A stretch of DNA of 20,289 bases, from assembly GCA_003819755.1 (NCBI GenBank), contig RPQK01000038.1, positions 1 to 20,289 of the forward strand, read 5' to 3'. Origin of the DNA: Acidobacteriota bacterium (GTDB lineage: Bacteria; Acidobacteriota; UBA6911; RPQK01). The number at the start of each line of letters is the position of its first letter. The first letter of the stretch is position 1. The notes beneath the pieces were generated by a model that saw only the letters and a list, made by a program, of their open reading frames with translations, was not told where the DNA came from and searched no databases. Below, piece by piece: positions 6,611 to 13,966 of the stretch. The position numbers and the translations under genes were made by a program.

Positions 6611-7372
6611 TCACCGGTTTTGAACGTAGACCGCATTCACGTGCCAGGGCAGGTTCGGCAGGAGTTTGTGCCGATACAGGAACCCTCGGAAGGGGGACGT
6701 TTCGACCAGGAAGACGAAACGGAAGGCGCATTGCCGAAGGTACGAGTCCACTTCCCAGAACAGCGGTTTTCCCACGTGCATCGCCCGGAAAGAAACCTCG
6801 ACGTGGATCAGCTTCACGTTCTTCAAGATCGATGCCGCTCCGTGTAAGACCTTAAGTTCGGCCCCCTCGACATCTATCCAGAGGATATCGGGCGGCTGTC
6901 GATCGGTGAAGTAAGAGTCCAGCGTAATCGTCTCGACGACGATCTCCTCCTGCGCGATATGCCCGCGCCGCTTGGTGTATTTCGGGTTAATCCGGAAAAG
7001 CGACGAACACCCGATGTCTTTGTTCTCGGACCGATCGAGATTAACGGGGTAGAACGCCGCCGAGCCGTTGCGATCGCTGGCCGCTACCTGGCTAAAGGCG
7101 ATCTTGTCTACTCCGTATTCCGCCTGCAGCGGGGCCAGGTTTTCGCGACACCTGGCAGCCGAGGCCGGGTTCGGTTCGAAGACATGAAGCCTTGCCCCGC
7201 CCAACTGCCCGAGCAGGAAAATGCCTTCCGAAGCGTCCCGGCTCCCGATATCGCAGATGATCGGGCTCTTGATCCCCAGACTCTTGGCGAGTTCGAGGAA
7301 CTTCGGATCGACGTCACAGGAGGAGCTTTCAACCCGTTCTTGGATCATCTTCAGGGCTTCGCACACTATCAA
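6611..7372 (-). CDS. FkbM-family SAM-dependent methyltransferase
   Basis: This protein of up to 253 residues transfers a methyl group from S-adenosylmethionine, probably to a hydroxyl of a sugar or lipid. The SAM-binding motif DIGSRDASEG is at 41-50, followed by acidic E66 in FEPNP, which should bind the ribose. The FkbM hallmark DILWIDVEGAELKVL (162-176) includes D167 and E169. There is no signal or membrane segment. The longest frame starts at TTG (7372); GTG at 7366 or ATG at 7348 (residue 9) are also possible. It diverges from an O-antigen-ligase-like gene, so modification of a surface glycan is a reasonable guess. A strong terminator 40-65 nt upstream suggests either separate promoters or attenuation. 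Confidence 0.8.
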   Translation of the reverse strand: MIVCEALKMIQERVESSSCDVDPKFLELAKSLGIKSPIICDIGSRDASEGIFLLGQLGGARLHVFEPNPASAARCRENLAPLQAEYGVDKIAFSQVAASDRNGSAAFYPVNLDRSENKDIGCSSLFRINPKYTKRRGHIAQEEIVVETITLDSYFTDRQPPDILWIDVEGAELKVLHGAASILKNVKLIHVEVSFRAMHVGKPLFWEVDSYLRQCAFRFVFLVETSPFRGFLYRHKLLPNLPWHVNAVYVQNR

Positions 7373-7413
7373 TAGTCCTTCAGTTCAGTCAACCGGCATG
7401 AAAAAGGGGAGAT

Positions 7414-7440
7414 AAAAAAAAGGCGGCTTTGAAAGCCGCC
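7414..7440 (-). terminator. Strong intrinsic terminator (minus strand)
   Basis: Read on the minus strand, GGCGGC and GCCGCC (outer limits 7440 and 7422) pair around TTTCAAA and are followed by eight T (7421-7414). The stem is flanked by A and T runs, so it could also act weakly on the plus strand, where TTTT follows at 7441-7444. It stands in the gap between two divergent genes, where neither neighbour needs a terminator. Confidence 0.85.
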
Positions 7441-7497
7441 TTTTCCGGGAGGGAGTAACCCGTCGAAACTTTCGAGAAGAACGTTCTTACTAAGGTT
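7414..7497 (-). ncRNA. Candidate small RNA or attenuated 5' leader
   Basis: A predicted minus-strand transcript of about 84 nt starts near 7497, 7 nt after a TATCAT -10, and ends in the strong terminator at 7414-7440. It contains no credible reading frame. Possible hairpins are the 12-nt palindrome AAGAACGTTCTT (7477-7488), CGAAA/TTTCG (7464-7474) and CGGG/CCCG (7446-7462). If some transcripts read through, the same RNA would be the leader of the FkbM methyltransferase gene, and the terminator would be an attenuator. I recognise no known RNA family. Confidence 0.4.
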
Positions 7498-7503
7498 GCA
7501 CGA

Positions 7504-7532
7504 ATGATAGCAGGCCCCCGGCAGCCAGCCAA
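7504..7532 (-). promoter_or_regulatory. Sigma70-like promoter upstream of candidate small RNA
   Basis: On the minus strand TTGGCT (7532-7527) and TATCAT (7509-7504) are separated by 17 nt. TGC directly precedes the -10, giving an extended -10 element. The -10 matches consensus at 5 of 6 positions. Confidence 0.5.
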
Positions 7533-7599
7533 TCAGAGGAATCAGGTAATTGTTGTCGGATAAAGCCGCACCGACTTGTAGCCGGTTTCGGACGAAAAG

Positions 7600-8862
7600 A
7601 TGACTAAAACCTTTCGTTCGAATAGACTGACGACTTCGGACATGCAGACATTCATTCGTTGTTGCCTTCTGCTGGCGATTACCGCAACCCTGGTATCCGT
7701 CTTCTTGTCCGGAGTCTTCCTGGGTCTCGCTTTTCTTGCCTGGGTCTACCAGGGCTTCGCCAAGCCGGCGGCGCCGATCCGTTGGCCGGGTTATTTCCCG
7801 TTCGTGCTCGCTTTCATGCTCGCCGCTCTCCTCGCCATGATCGTTTCAGAAGACATGCTGGAAAGCGCACACTACGTGAGGAAGTTCGTCCATTTCTTCG
7901 CGATCTTGCTCGTCTTCAATTACTTTGACCGCCGCTGGGTGAAGCTCACAACGTGGGGGGTCTTTGTCGCGGCCGCGGTGAGCGGGTGCATCGGAACCTA
8001 CCAGTATTTCGTTCTACGTAAAGTCGAGCTCCTCGACCGAGTCACCGGATTCATGAGTCACTGGATGACCTTCGGGGGACAGATGATGATCGTGTCTATA
8101 ATGCTGGCGGCCTTTCTGGTCAGCCTGTTTCCTCCTTGGGGAAGCCTGCGCGCCGCATGGGCACGCGCTAATCGACATGTCTGGCTTTGGGCCGCCCTCT
8201 TGCCGCTCCTCTTGTTCGTCTTGGTCCTCAGTATGACTCGCAGCGCTTGGGTGGGCGCCGGTCTCGGCCTCCTCCTCATCGGCGCAGTCAGGACTTACCG
8301 GCTGGCGCTGGTCGGTATTCTGCTCATCGTCGTCGCGTGGGCGGTGCTCCCCGAAAGGCTCAGCGAGAGGGTCAAGTCCAGCTTTGACCCGGCCGACACG
8401 ACGAACCGGGTGAGGGTGGAGTTGTGGAGAACCGGGTTGAACGTCGTTCGGTCCCATCCCTACATGGGGATCGGCCCCCGAATGGTACCCCGCACTTTTC
8501 GACATTATCGCGTCAGCAACGAGTTCCCCGACTGGGCCTATCAGCACCTGCACAACAACGCGGTTCAGGTCGCTGCAGAGATGGGGCTGTTGGGTCTGGC
8601 GGCTTGGTTTTCCATCTGGCTGAAACTCGCCTGGGATCACGTCCGGTTCCTGAGGAAGGCACGCCAGGCGGAGGACCGTCAGCTTTTTGCGACCTCCATC
8701 GGGGCGCTGGCGAGCCTTCTGGCCTTTCTCGCGGCCGGTCTTTTCGAATACAACTTCGGCGACTCCGAGATTCTCTTTTTGCTGCTCTTTGTCGTGACCG
8801 CGCCGTATATCTGCGCCTATGAAAAGACCACAAAGACCTCAACGACCTCAAGGACCGAGTAG
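7600..8862 (+). CDS. O-antigen ligase/polymerase family membrane protein (Wzy_C)
   Basis: This 420-residue polytopic inner-membrane protein has about ten hydrophobic helices. The conserved TRSAWVG (213-219) precedes a helix. A large periplasmic loop (about 250-320) holds DTTNRVRVELW, HPYMGIGP (286-293) and QHLHNN (315-320) with H316 and H318, then AAEMGLLG. These are the features of O-antigen ligases and related polymerases, which join polyprenyl-linked glycans to an acceptor. Whether it ligates or polymerises cannot be told. The ATG at 7642 is an alternative start. The last 12 or so residues (rich in Thr, Lys and Ser) and the stop codon are encoded by an intergenic 9-nt repeat block, so the tail is probably an acquired, non-functional extension. 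Confidence 0.82.
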   Translation: MTKTFRSNRLTTSDMQTFIRCCLLLAITATLVSVFLSGVFLGLAFLAWVYQGFAKPAAPIRWPGYFPFVLAFMLAALLAMIVSEDMLESAHYVRKFVHFFAILLVFNYFDRRWVKLTTWGVFVAAAVSGCIGTYQYFVLRKVELLDRVTGFMSHWMTFGGQMMIVSIMLAAFLVSLFPPWGSLRAAWARANRHVWLWAALLPLLLFVLVLSMTRSAWVGAGLGLLLIGAVRTYRLALVGILLIVVAWAVLPERLSERVKSSFDPADTTNRVRVELWRTGLNVVRSHPYMGIGPRMVPRTFRHYRVSNEFPDWAYQHLHNNAVQVAAEMGLLGLAAWFSIWLKLAWDHVRFLRKARQAEDRQLFATSIGALASLLAFLAAGLFEYNFGDSEILFLLLFVVTAPYICAYEKTTKTSTTSRTE

Positions 8863-8924
8863 ATGCCTGGTCTTGGAGGTCGTTGAGCTCGTTGAGGTCC
8901 TTGAGGTCCTTGAGGTCCTTGTGG
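8828..8924. repeat. Inverted 9-nt tandem repeat block
   Basis: The right part (8879-8923) is five 9-nt units around GTCCTTGAG, and the left part (8828-8856) carries the complementary phrase ACCTCAAGGACC. Together they form an imperfect hairpin of roughly 29 paired positions around a short loop (8857-8875). The left part lies inside the end of the O-antigen-ligase-like gene. Confidence 0.85.
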
Positions 8925-8987
8925 CTATCACACCAAACCCGCGTTAAGATTTAAGGTGAAATCAGGAAGGACAAAGGGAGAGGCCCT

Positions 8988-10298
8988 ATGAAGAGCATCC
9001 GTAGAAGAGAATTCATCAAGGCTGTTTCAACTGTGGCGGCCGCTTCGAGTTTCCCGGCCATCGTTCCGGGATCGGCTCTCGGGTTGAATGGGACGACGGC
9101 ACCCAGCAACCGGATCGTTATGGGCTGCATCGGGGTAGGCGGACAGGGCACGTTCAACATGAAAGCCTTCATGTCGGAGCCCGATGCCCAAGTGATAGCC
9201 GCTTGCGACGTTGACAAGGAACATCTGGAGAAGGCTCGCCTGGCCATCAACGAGAAGTATGCCAACCAGGACTGCAAGACCTATAACGACTTCCGGGAGT
9301 TGATTGCGCGAGACGATATCGACGCCGTGACAGTCTGCACTCCGGACCAGTGGCATGGCCTTATCGCCATAGCCGCTGCGAAAGCCGGAAAGGACATCTA
9401 CTGCGAGAAACCGTTGACGAATACTATCGCGGAGGGGCGCGCTCTCTATGAGACTGTCCGTCGCTATGGCCGGGTTTTGCAGACAGGGAGCCACGAGCGC
9501 TCTCGCCCGAACGCCCGGTACGCGTGTGAACTGGTCCGTAATGGGCGGATTGGCAAGCTGCACACGATCTGGATCAACCTCCCCTGCAACGACCCGCACC
9601 ATATCGAAGTTCAGCAGGACGTCGGCCCGCACCTGCCAGAGCCTGTGCCGGAAGTACTCGATTACAACATGTGGCTGGGCCACACTCCCTGGGTTCCATA
9701 CACTCCCAAGCGTTGTCATTTCAGATGGCGGTTCATCCTGGATTACGGCGGGGGTGAGATGACCGATCGGGGCGCCCACATCATCGATCTGGCACAACTG
9801 GGGAACGGCACCGACGAGACCACCCCGATTGAACTGGATGGCCGAGGAGAAGTCCCGCCCGGAGACCTCTACAATGCTTTCTTCAACTACAAGTTCGAGT
9901 GCAAGTACGCGAATGGCGTCCGCATGATCGGAACGACTGCCACGCCCCGCGGCCTGAAGTTTGAAGGGACGGACGGGTGGATTTTCATTCACATTCACGG
10001 CGGTAACCTGGAAGCCGAGCCGAAGTCCTTGTTGAGAGAAATCGTCGGACCCGACGAAATTCAGCTCGGACGCAGCCCGGGTCATCACCGTGACTTCCTG
10101 AACTCAGTCCTCACGAGGAAAAAGCCGATGGCGCCGGTCGAGGTGGGCTATCACACCGCCACGATCTGCCATCTCTTGAACATGTCGATGCAGCTTGGCC
10201 GGAAAATAAAGTGGGATCCCGAAAAGGAAGAGATTATCTCGGATTCCACCGCCCAAGGACTGCTCTGCCGGGCGATGCGAAGCCCCTGGCACCTGTAG
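8988..10298 (+). CDS. Tat-exported Gfo/Idh/MocA-family oxidoreductase
   Basis: The 436-residue protein starts with a twin-arginine signal (RRREFIKA, 5-12; hydrophobic stretch to about 30), so it should be exported folded with its cofactor. The Rossmann domain follows with GVGGQG (49-54), which binds NAD(P). The family EKP motif is at 140-142 (K141 catalytic) and the C-terminal domain carries GGGEMTDRGAH (254-264) with H264 as the expected proton relay. This form is common in Acidobacteriota and Planctomycetota, where substrates are usually sugars or inositols or remain unknown. An AGGGAGAGG ribosome site (8975-8983) supports the start. A HEAT-repeat exported protein lies downstream beyond a 190-nt repeat element. 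Confidence 0.88.
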   Translation: MKSIRRREFIKAVSTVAAASSFPAIVPGSALGLNGTTAPSNRIVMGCIGVGGQGTFNMKAFMSEPDAQVIAACDVDKEHLEKARLAINEKYANQDCKTYNDFRELIARDDIDAVTVCTPDQWHGLIAIAAAKAGKDIYCEKPLTNTIAEGRALYETVRRYGRVLQTGSHERSRPNARYACELVRNGRIGKLHTIWINLPCNDPHHIEVQQDVGPHLPEPVPEVLDYNMWLGHTPWVPYTPKRCHFRWRFILDYGGGEMTDRGAHIIDLAQLGNGTDETTPIELDGRGEVPPGDLYNAFFNYKFECKYANGVRMIGTTATPRGLKFEGTDGWIFIHIHGGNLEAEPKSLLREIVGPDEIQLGRSPGHHRDFLNSVLTRKKPMAPVEVGYHTATICHLLNMSMQLGRKIKWDPEKEEIISDSTAQGLLCRAMRSPWHL

Positions 10299-10300
10299 AA

Positions 10301-10490
10301 ATTGATGATTGATGATTGAGAAGGTTCGGGGTTCGGGGTTCGGGGTTCGGGGTTCGGGGTTCGGGGTTCGGGGTTCGGGGTTCGGGGTTCAAAAGCGAAG
10401 CTCTGAAGCCAGAACCTTGAACCGAGAACCCAGAACCGAGAACTCAGAACCCTGAACCCTGAACCCTGAACTCATCAATCAACAATCGAT
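10301..10490. repeat. Heptamer array facing a complementary heptamer array
   Basis: The block from 10323 to 10390 is nine perfect GGTTCGG heptamers plus five bases. After a 20-nt centre, 10411-10473 is nine degenerate heptamers of the form WGAACYN, the reverse complement of the first array at five of seven positions. Outside these, ATTGATG units (10301-10320) face their approximate complement (10471-10490). The whole forms one long imperfect hairpin. It ends one base before the GGAGGG ribosome site of the next gene. Confidence 0.92.
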
Positions 10491-10501
10491 GGAGGGTTAT
10501 C

Positions 10502-12520
10502 GTGATCGGACGATTCACAAGCGTCTTCTTCTGCCTTTTTTTTACTTTTGGTTATAGCGTCGCAGACGGCGACGTCTATAAAAACCTCCTGAGTTTCGAC
10601 CACGGGAAGAGCCGTGAGGCGGTTTGGACGATCGAAAACCGGATTCGAGAGGCAAACGCCACCCAACGTGTGGAGATCGAGCGGCAGCTTCTGGCGGCAC
10701 TGAAGTCATCACAGGCCACGGTTGCAGCCAAGGAGTCGATTTGTCGCCTGGTGGCGAGCATCGGCTCTTGCGGGAGCGTGGCGAAGTTAAGGGCGCTCCT
10801 GACCAACGAGGAACTGCGGGATGCCGCTCGAGGGGCACTCCAAAGTCTCCCCTGTCCCGCGGTCGACAAGGCTTTTCGCCACGCCTTGACGACGGCAAAG
10901 GGTCCCGCTCAGTTGGGCTTCGTCAACTCAGTGGGTGATCGCCGGGATCGGGAGTCCGTACCCCTTCTGGCAGGCCTCGTTAAAAATCCGGATCCGGCTC
11001 TGGTGGAAGCCGCCCTGGGAGCATTGGGGCGAATCGGAGGCGAGCCGGCGGCCAAGGCGATTAAGGAAAGTGCCGTTCCCCAAAGTCTGCAGCCGAGCAA
11101 AGCCGACGCCTATTTGCGATGCGCCGACTCTCTCTCGAGAGAGGGTGGAGCTGCCAAGGCGGAAGGGATGTATCAGGAGATCTTGAGAGAACCGGGTAGC
11201 GGGCCTGTCGCCAGGGCCGGAGCCCTGAGGGGCGTGGTTGCCGTGCAGCGGGAAGCGGCCCTTCCCCTGATGCTGGACGCTCTGAAAAGCGAAGAGCGGG
11301 ACTTGCGGGAGGCGGCTGCCCGCCTGGTCAACGAGCTTCCCGGCCCGAGCGTGACCGAGCAGGTTTCGAAAGCCATGGCGGGTTTGCGGCCGGATACTCA
11401 GGTCTTCCTGATTACCGCCCTAGCCGTACGCGGCGATCCGTTGGCCCTGCCTGAGGTGCGGAAGCTAGCCGAATCATCCGAGGGCAGCGTGCAACTTGCT
11501 GCACTTGAGGCACTGGGGAAACTGGGCGACAACAGCACTATCGAAACACTCTTCAAAGCTTCCAAAGTTCCTGACCCGGTGGGCCAAACGGCAGTCGATA
11601 GCCTCCGATTCGTGCGTGGGTCAGCGGTGAACGACACAGTTGCCGGCTTCCTGAGGCACGCGGATGTCGGGTACCGAGCCCTGGCCCTGAAAACCTTAGC
11701 CGCTCGGCGGTTTCCGGGCACATCGGCGCTCGCTTTCCAGGCACTCGGAGATGGCAGCGTTCGGGTTCGCATTGAAGCCTGGCGCACGGTCGGGCTTGTC
11801 GCCGAGCCCGCCAGTCTCCCCCGCCTCGTCTCGGCGCTCCTGAAAGTCAGCGACGTCCGAGAGCAACAGGCGGCCGAACAGGCGATTCAGGCGGTGGCGA
11901 TCACACTGCCCGAAGCCAGCCGCCTGCAGCCGCTAACCGACGCCTTTAGTGGAGCGGATTCGAGGCAACGTTCCTCTTTACTGAGAGCCATGGGTCGAGT
12001 CGGTGGGGAGAAGGCGTTCGCTACGATCCGGGCAGCACTCTCCGACAGCGATCCCACCGTGCAGGATACTGCTGTAAGGGCGCTATCGGACTGGGGAGAC
12101 CAGACCACGTCCGGCGAGCTTGCCAAGCTGGCCAGGAGCTCCTCGAACCCCGCCCATCGAGTCCTTGGCCTAAGAGGGTATGTGCGGCTAGCCAGTGCCG
12201 GGCAAGGCCGGAACCCGGAGGAAAGGATCGCCATGTTGCGTGAGGCGGTCACGCTGGCCGAAAGAACCGAGGAGAAAAAACTGGTCCTGGGAGCACTGGG
12301 AGGCGTACCGTCGGCTGCCGTGCTGGATCTGATTGAACCGCACCTCGCCGACAAGGACGTAAAAAACGAAGCCCAGGCTGCCTACTTCCGGGTGGCGCAG
12401 TCGCTTGCCCGTCAGGAACCGGCCCGTGCCCGGACCGCCATGTTGAAGCTGGTCGAGTCCTCGGATGACCCAGCCTTCAAGCAGCAGGTCCAGGAGGCGA
12501 TAGGGCAGTTGGCGAACTGA
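10502..12520 (+). CDS. Exported HEAT-repeat protein
   Basis: This 672-residue protein begins with a signal peptide (hydrophobic 5-18; likely cleavage after SVA, residue 21). Almost all the rest is tandem alpha-helical HEAT/PBS-lyase-like repeats of about 30 residues. Typical units read like LREAAARLVNELPG, VQLAALEALGKLGD and VQDTAVRALSDWGD. Such solenoids act as protein-binding scaffolds, here presumably in the periplasm. No catalytic domain, haem motif or membrane anchor is visible. The start is GTG with GGAGGG (10491-10496) 5 nt upstream. It follows the Tat-exported Gfo/Idh/MocA gene on the same strand, but with a long hairpin-forming repeat between them. Its binding partner is unknown. Confidence 0.85.
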   Translation: MIGRFTSVFFCLFFTFGYSVADGDVYKNLLSFDHGKSREAVWTIENRIREANATQRVEIERQLLAALKSSQATVAAKESICRLVASIGSCGSVAKLRALLTNEELRDAARGALQSLPCPAVDKAFRHALTTAKGPAQLGFVNSVGDRRDRESVPLLAGLVKNPDPALVEAALGALGRIGGEPAAKAIKESAVPQSLQPSKADAYLRCADSLSREGGAAKAEGMYQEILREPGSGPVARAGALRGVVAVQREAALPLMLDALKSEERDLREAAARLVNELPGPSVTEQVSKAMAGLRPDTQVFLITALAVRGDPLALPEVRKLAESSEGSVQLAALEALGKLGDNSTIETLFKASKVPDPVGQTAVDSLRFVRGSAVNDTVAGFLRHADVGYRALALKTLAARRFPGTSALAFQALGDGSVRVRIEAWRTVGLVAEPASLPRLVSALLKVSDVREQQAAEQAIQAVAITLPEASRLQPLTDAFSGADSRQRSSLLRAMGRVGGEKAFATIRAALSDSDPTVQDTAVRALSDWGDQTTSGELAKLARSSSNPAHRVLGLRGYVRLASAGQGRNPEERIAMLREAVTLAERTEEKKLVLGALGGVPSAAVLDLIEPHLADKDVKNEAQAAYFRVAQSLARQEPARARTAMLKLVESSDDPAFKQQVQEAIGQLAN

Positions 12521-12522
12521 CC

Positions 12523-12669
12523 CTGGGAGCGCAGGCGTCTCGCCTGCACTGGGGCAAGGGGCGTTCCGCCCCGTCCAGCGAAGTCAGGAAGATCGATGGT
12601 GCTCGCGTCGCTGGACGGGGCGGGACGCCCCTTGCCCCAGTGCAGGCGAGACGCCTGCGCTCCCAGCGG
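12523..12669. repeat. Large palindromic repeat, copy 2
   Basis: Arms 12523-12580 and 12609-12666 are reverse complements over 58 nt with one mismatch, around a 28-nt loop. It is the fuller copy of the element at 129-262, sharing a perfect 56-nt stretch (12614-12669). It starts two bases after the stop codon of the HEAT-repeat gene and could serve as its transcript end, though no T-run follows. Confidence 0.92.
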
Positions 12670-12889
12670 GTGCCCGCACTCCCGATCAGCGGGCTGGCCA
12701 CAAGATATAGGGGCTACTTGAGTCAAGGAGATACCCAGTATTCGATATTCTGATCAGCACACTTCAGAGCGCGCGTGCCGCCACGCTCGAACATCTGACA
12801 AAAGCCGGTTGAAAGAAATTGAACCAAAATCAAATATCACTACTAATTACAGCCGCGCAGAACCAAACTTGCACGCGCGGCGCGATCAA

Positions 12890-12929
12890 GTGTTACGGTT
12901 GTAACACGAATTGATTCCTGTAATTCGTG
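12890..12929. promoter_or_regulatory. Two overlapping inverted repeats, candidate operator
   Basis: GTGTTAC-N4-GTAACAC (12890-12907) and CACGAATT-N9-AATTCGTG (12905-12929) are each perfect and share the bases CAC. An 18-bp dyad 50 nt before a sugar-type oxidoreductase gene has the size of a dimeric repressor site. The second could alternatively fold as a hairpin. Confidence 0.4.
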
Positions 12930-12943
12930 GATGGATCCCCACG

Positions 12944-12949
12944 TAAAAT
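12944..12949 (+). promoter_or_regulatory. -10-like box immediately before ATG
   Basis: TAAAAT ends 6 nt before the ATG at 12956, where transcription would begin on or next to the start codon. No Shine-Dalgarno sequence is present, so a leaderless mRNA is possible. No matching -35 is evident. Confidence 0.3.
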
Positions 12950-12955
12950 GTAACT

Positions 12956-13933
12956 ATGCGCGAACAGGTGCGGTGGGGGATTGTCGGTTGTGGGAATGTC
13001 ACTGAGGTCAAGAGCGGGCCGGGGTTCCAGAACGCAGCGAATTCGACCCTCGTGGCCGTTATGCGACGGGATCGGGAGAAGGCGGCCGATTACGCCGAGC
13101 GTCACGGCGTCCCGAAATTCTATGACCGGGCCGAGGACCTGATCCGCGATCCCGACGTCGACGCCGTCTACGTCGCGACTCCCCCGTCTTCCCACTGCGA
13201 GTTGGGGCTCGCCGTCGCCGCCGCTCGCAAACCCTGCCTGATGGAAAAGCCGATGGCCATGAACCATAGGCAGTGTCTTACTCTTGTCGACGCTTTCCGG
13301 CGGGCTGAAACACCTCTGTTCGTGGCCTATTACCGGCGGGCGCTTCCCCGCTTTCTCAAAGTCCGGGAGTTGTTGCACGCCGGAGCCGTTGGCCGGCTGA
13401 CTTCGGTTCACATCCTGCAGTACGACCAGCTGGTCACGAGGGAAGCGGCCCAGGGTTGGCGCTTCGACCCCTCGATCGCCGGTTCGGGGCTGTTTATGGA
13501 TCTGGCTTCGCACGGACTGGACCTTCTCGATTTTTTAGCCGGACCTATTGCCCGGGTGGCTGGATTCGCCGCTAATACGGGCGGCAGCTACCAGGCGGAG
13601 GATGTGACAGCGGCGTGTTTTGAGTTCGAGTCGGGAGCGGTTGGTCACGGGATCTGGAATTTCAACGCGGACCGCTGGGAAGACGCGATCATTCTGACCG
13701 GCTCGTCGGGTGAGGTCCGTACACCGGTCTTCACGGACGGGGATATTCTGCTCAAGTCCGGCGGAGAAGAAACGGTCTTCGAAATCCGCAATCCTCCGCA
13801 CGTCCATCAGCCGCTGATCCAGACCATCGTGGACGATCTGCTCGGACGTGGAAAGTGCGAATCGACCGGCGAAACGGGCGCCCGCGCGTCCTGGGCCATG
13901 GATAATTGCCTGAGCACTTACTATGGGCGTTAG
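12956..13933 (+). CDS. Cytosolic Gfo/Idh/MocA-family oxidoreductase
   Basis: This 325-residue NAD(P)-dependent dehydrogenase has no signal peptide, unlike its exported relative at 8988. The Rossmann motif GIVGCGN is at 8-14, the family motif MEKPM at 96-100 (K98 catalytic), and FMDLASHGLDLLDFL at 180-194 provides D182 and H186 at the usual active-site positions. Family members oxidise or epimerise sugars, inositols and related polyols; the substrate here is not predictable. No Shine-Dalgarno is present. Two inverted repeats upstream suggest control by a repressor not encoded in this window. It converges on a small secreted protein gene with a perfect hairpin between them. Confidence 0.88.
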   Translation: MREQVRWGIVGCGNVTEVKSGPGFQNAANSTLVAVMRRDREKAADYAERHGVPKFYDRAEDLIRDPDVDAVYVATPPSSHCELGLAVAAARKPCLMEKPMAMNHRQCLTLVDAFRRAETPLFVAYYRRALPRFLKVRELLHAGAVGRLTSVHILQYDQLVTREAAQGWRFDPSIAGSGLFMDLASHGLDLLDFLAGPIARVAGFAANTGGSYQAEDVTAACFEFESGAVGHGIWNFNADRWEDAIILTGSSGEVRTPVFTDGDILLKSGGEETVFEIRNPPHVHQPLIQTIVDDLLGRGKCESTGETGARASWAMDNCLSTYYGR

Positions 13934-13958
13934 GGCCGGACAGTGACCTGTCCGGCCC
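13933..13958. terminator. Bidirectional terminator-like hairpin between convergent genes
   Basis: GGGCCGGACAG (13933-13943) and its perfect complement (13948-13958) pair around TGAC. It begins at the last base of the Gfo/Idh/MocA stop and lies 9 bases before the end of the opposing gene. No T-run is present on either side. Confidence 0.6.
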
Positions 13959-13966
13959 GAGAGTGT

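Larger units (their letters stand above)
12670..12955. other. Intergenic region upstream of Gfo/Idh/MocA gene
   Basis: No gene is seen. The AT-richer stretch 12805-12850 has weak promoter-like words (TTGAAC at 12819, ACTAAT at 12842, 17-nt spacer). The last 70 bases hold two overlapping perfect inverted repeats (12890-12929) and a TAAAAT box just before the ATG. Confidence 0.5.

Noticed and set aside
6536..6914. Plus-strand frames after the phosphatase gene
   Set aside because: They are antisense to the FkbM methyltransferase, whose SAM motifs are clear.
9027..10088. 353-residue minus-strand frame
   Set aside because: It is antisense to the Tat-exported oxidoreductase; no domain or start signal supports it.
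10323..10473. CRISPR array or telomere-like sequence
   Set aside because: Units are contiguous 7-mers with no spacers, no cas genes are present, and the block lies mid-chromosome between genes.
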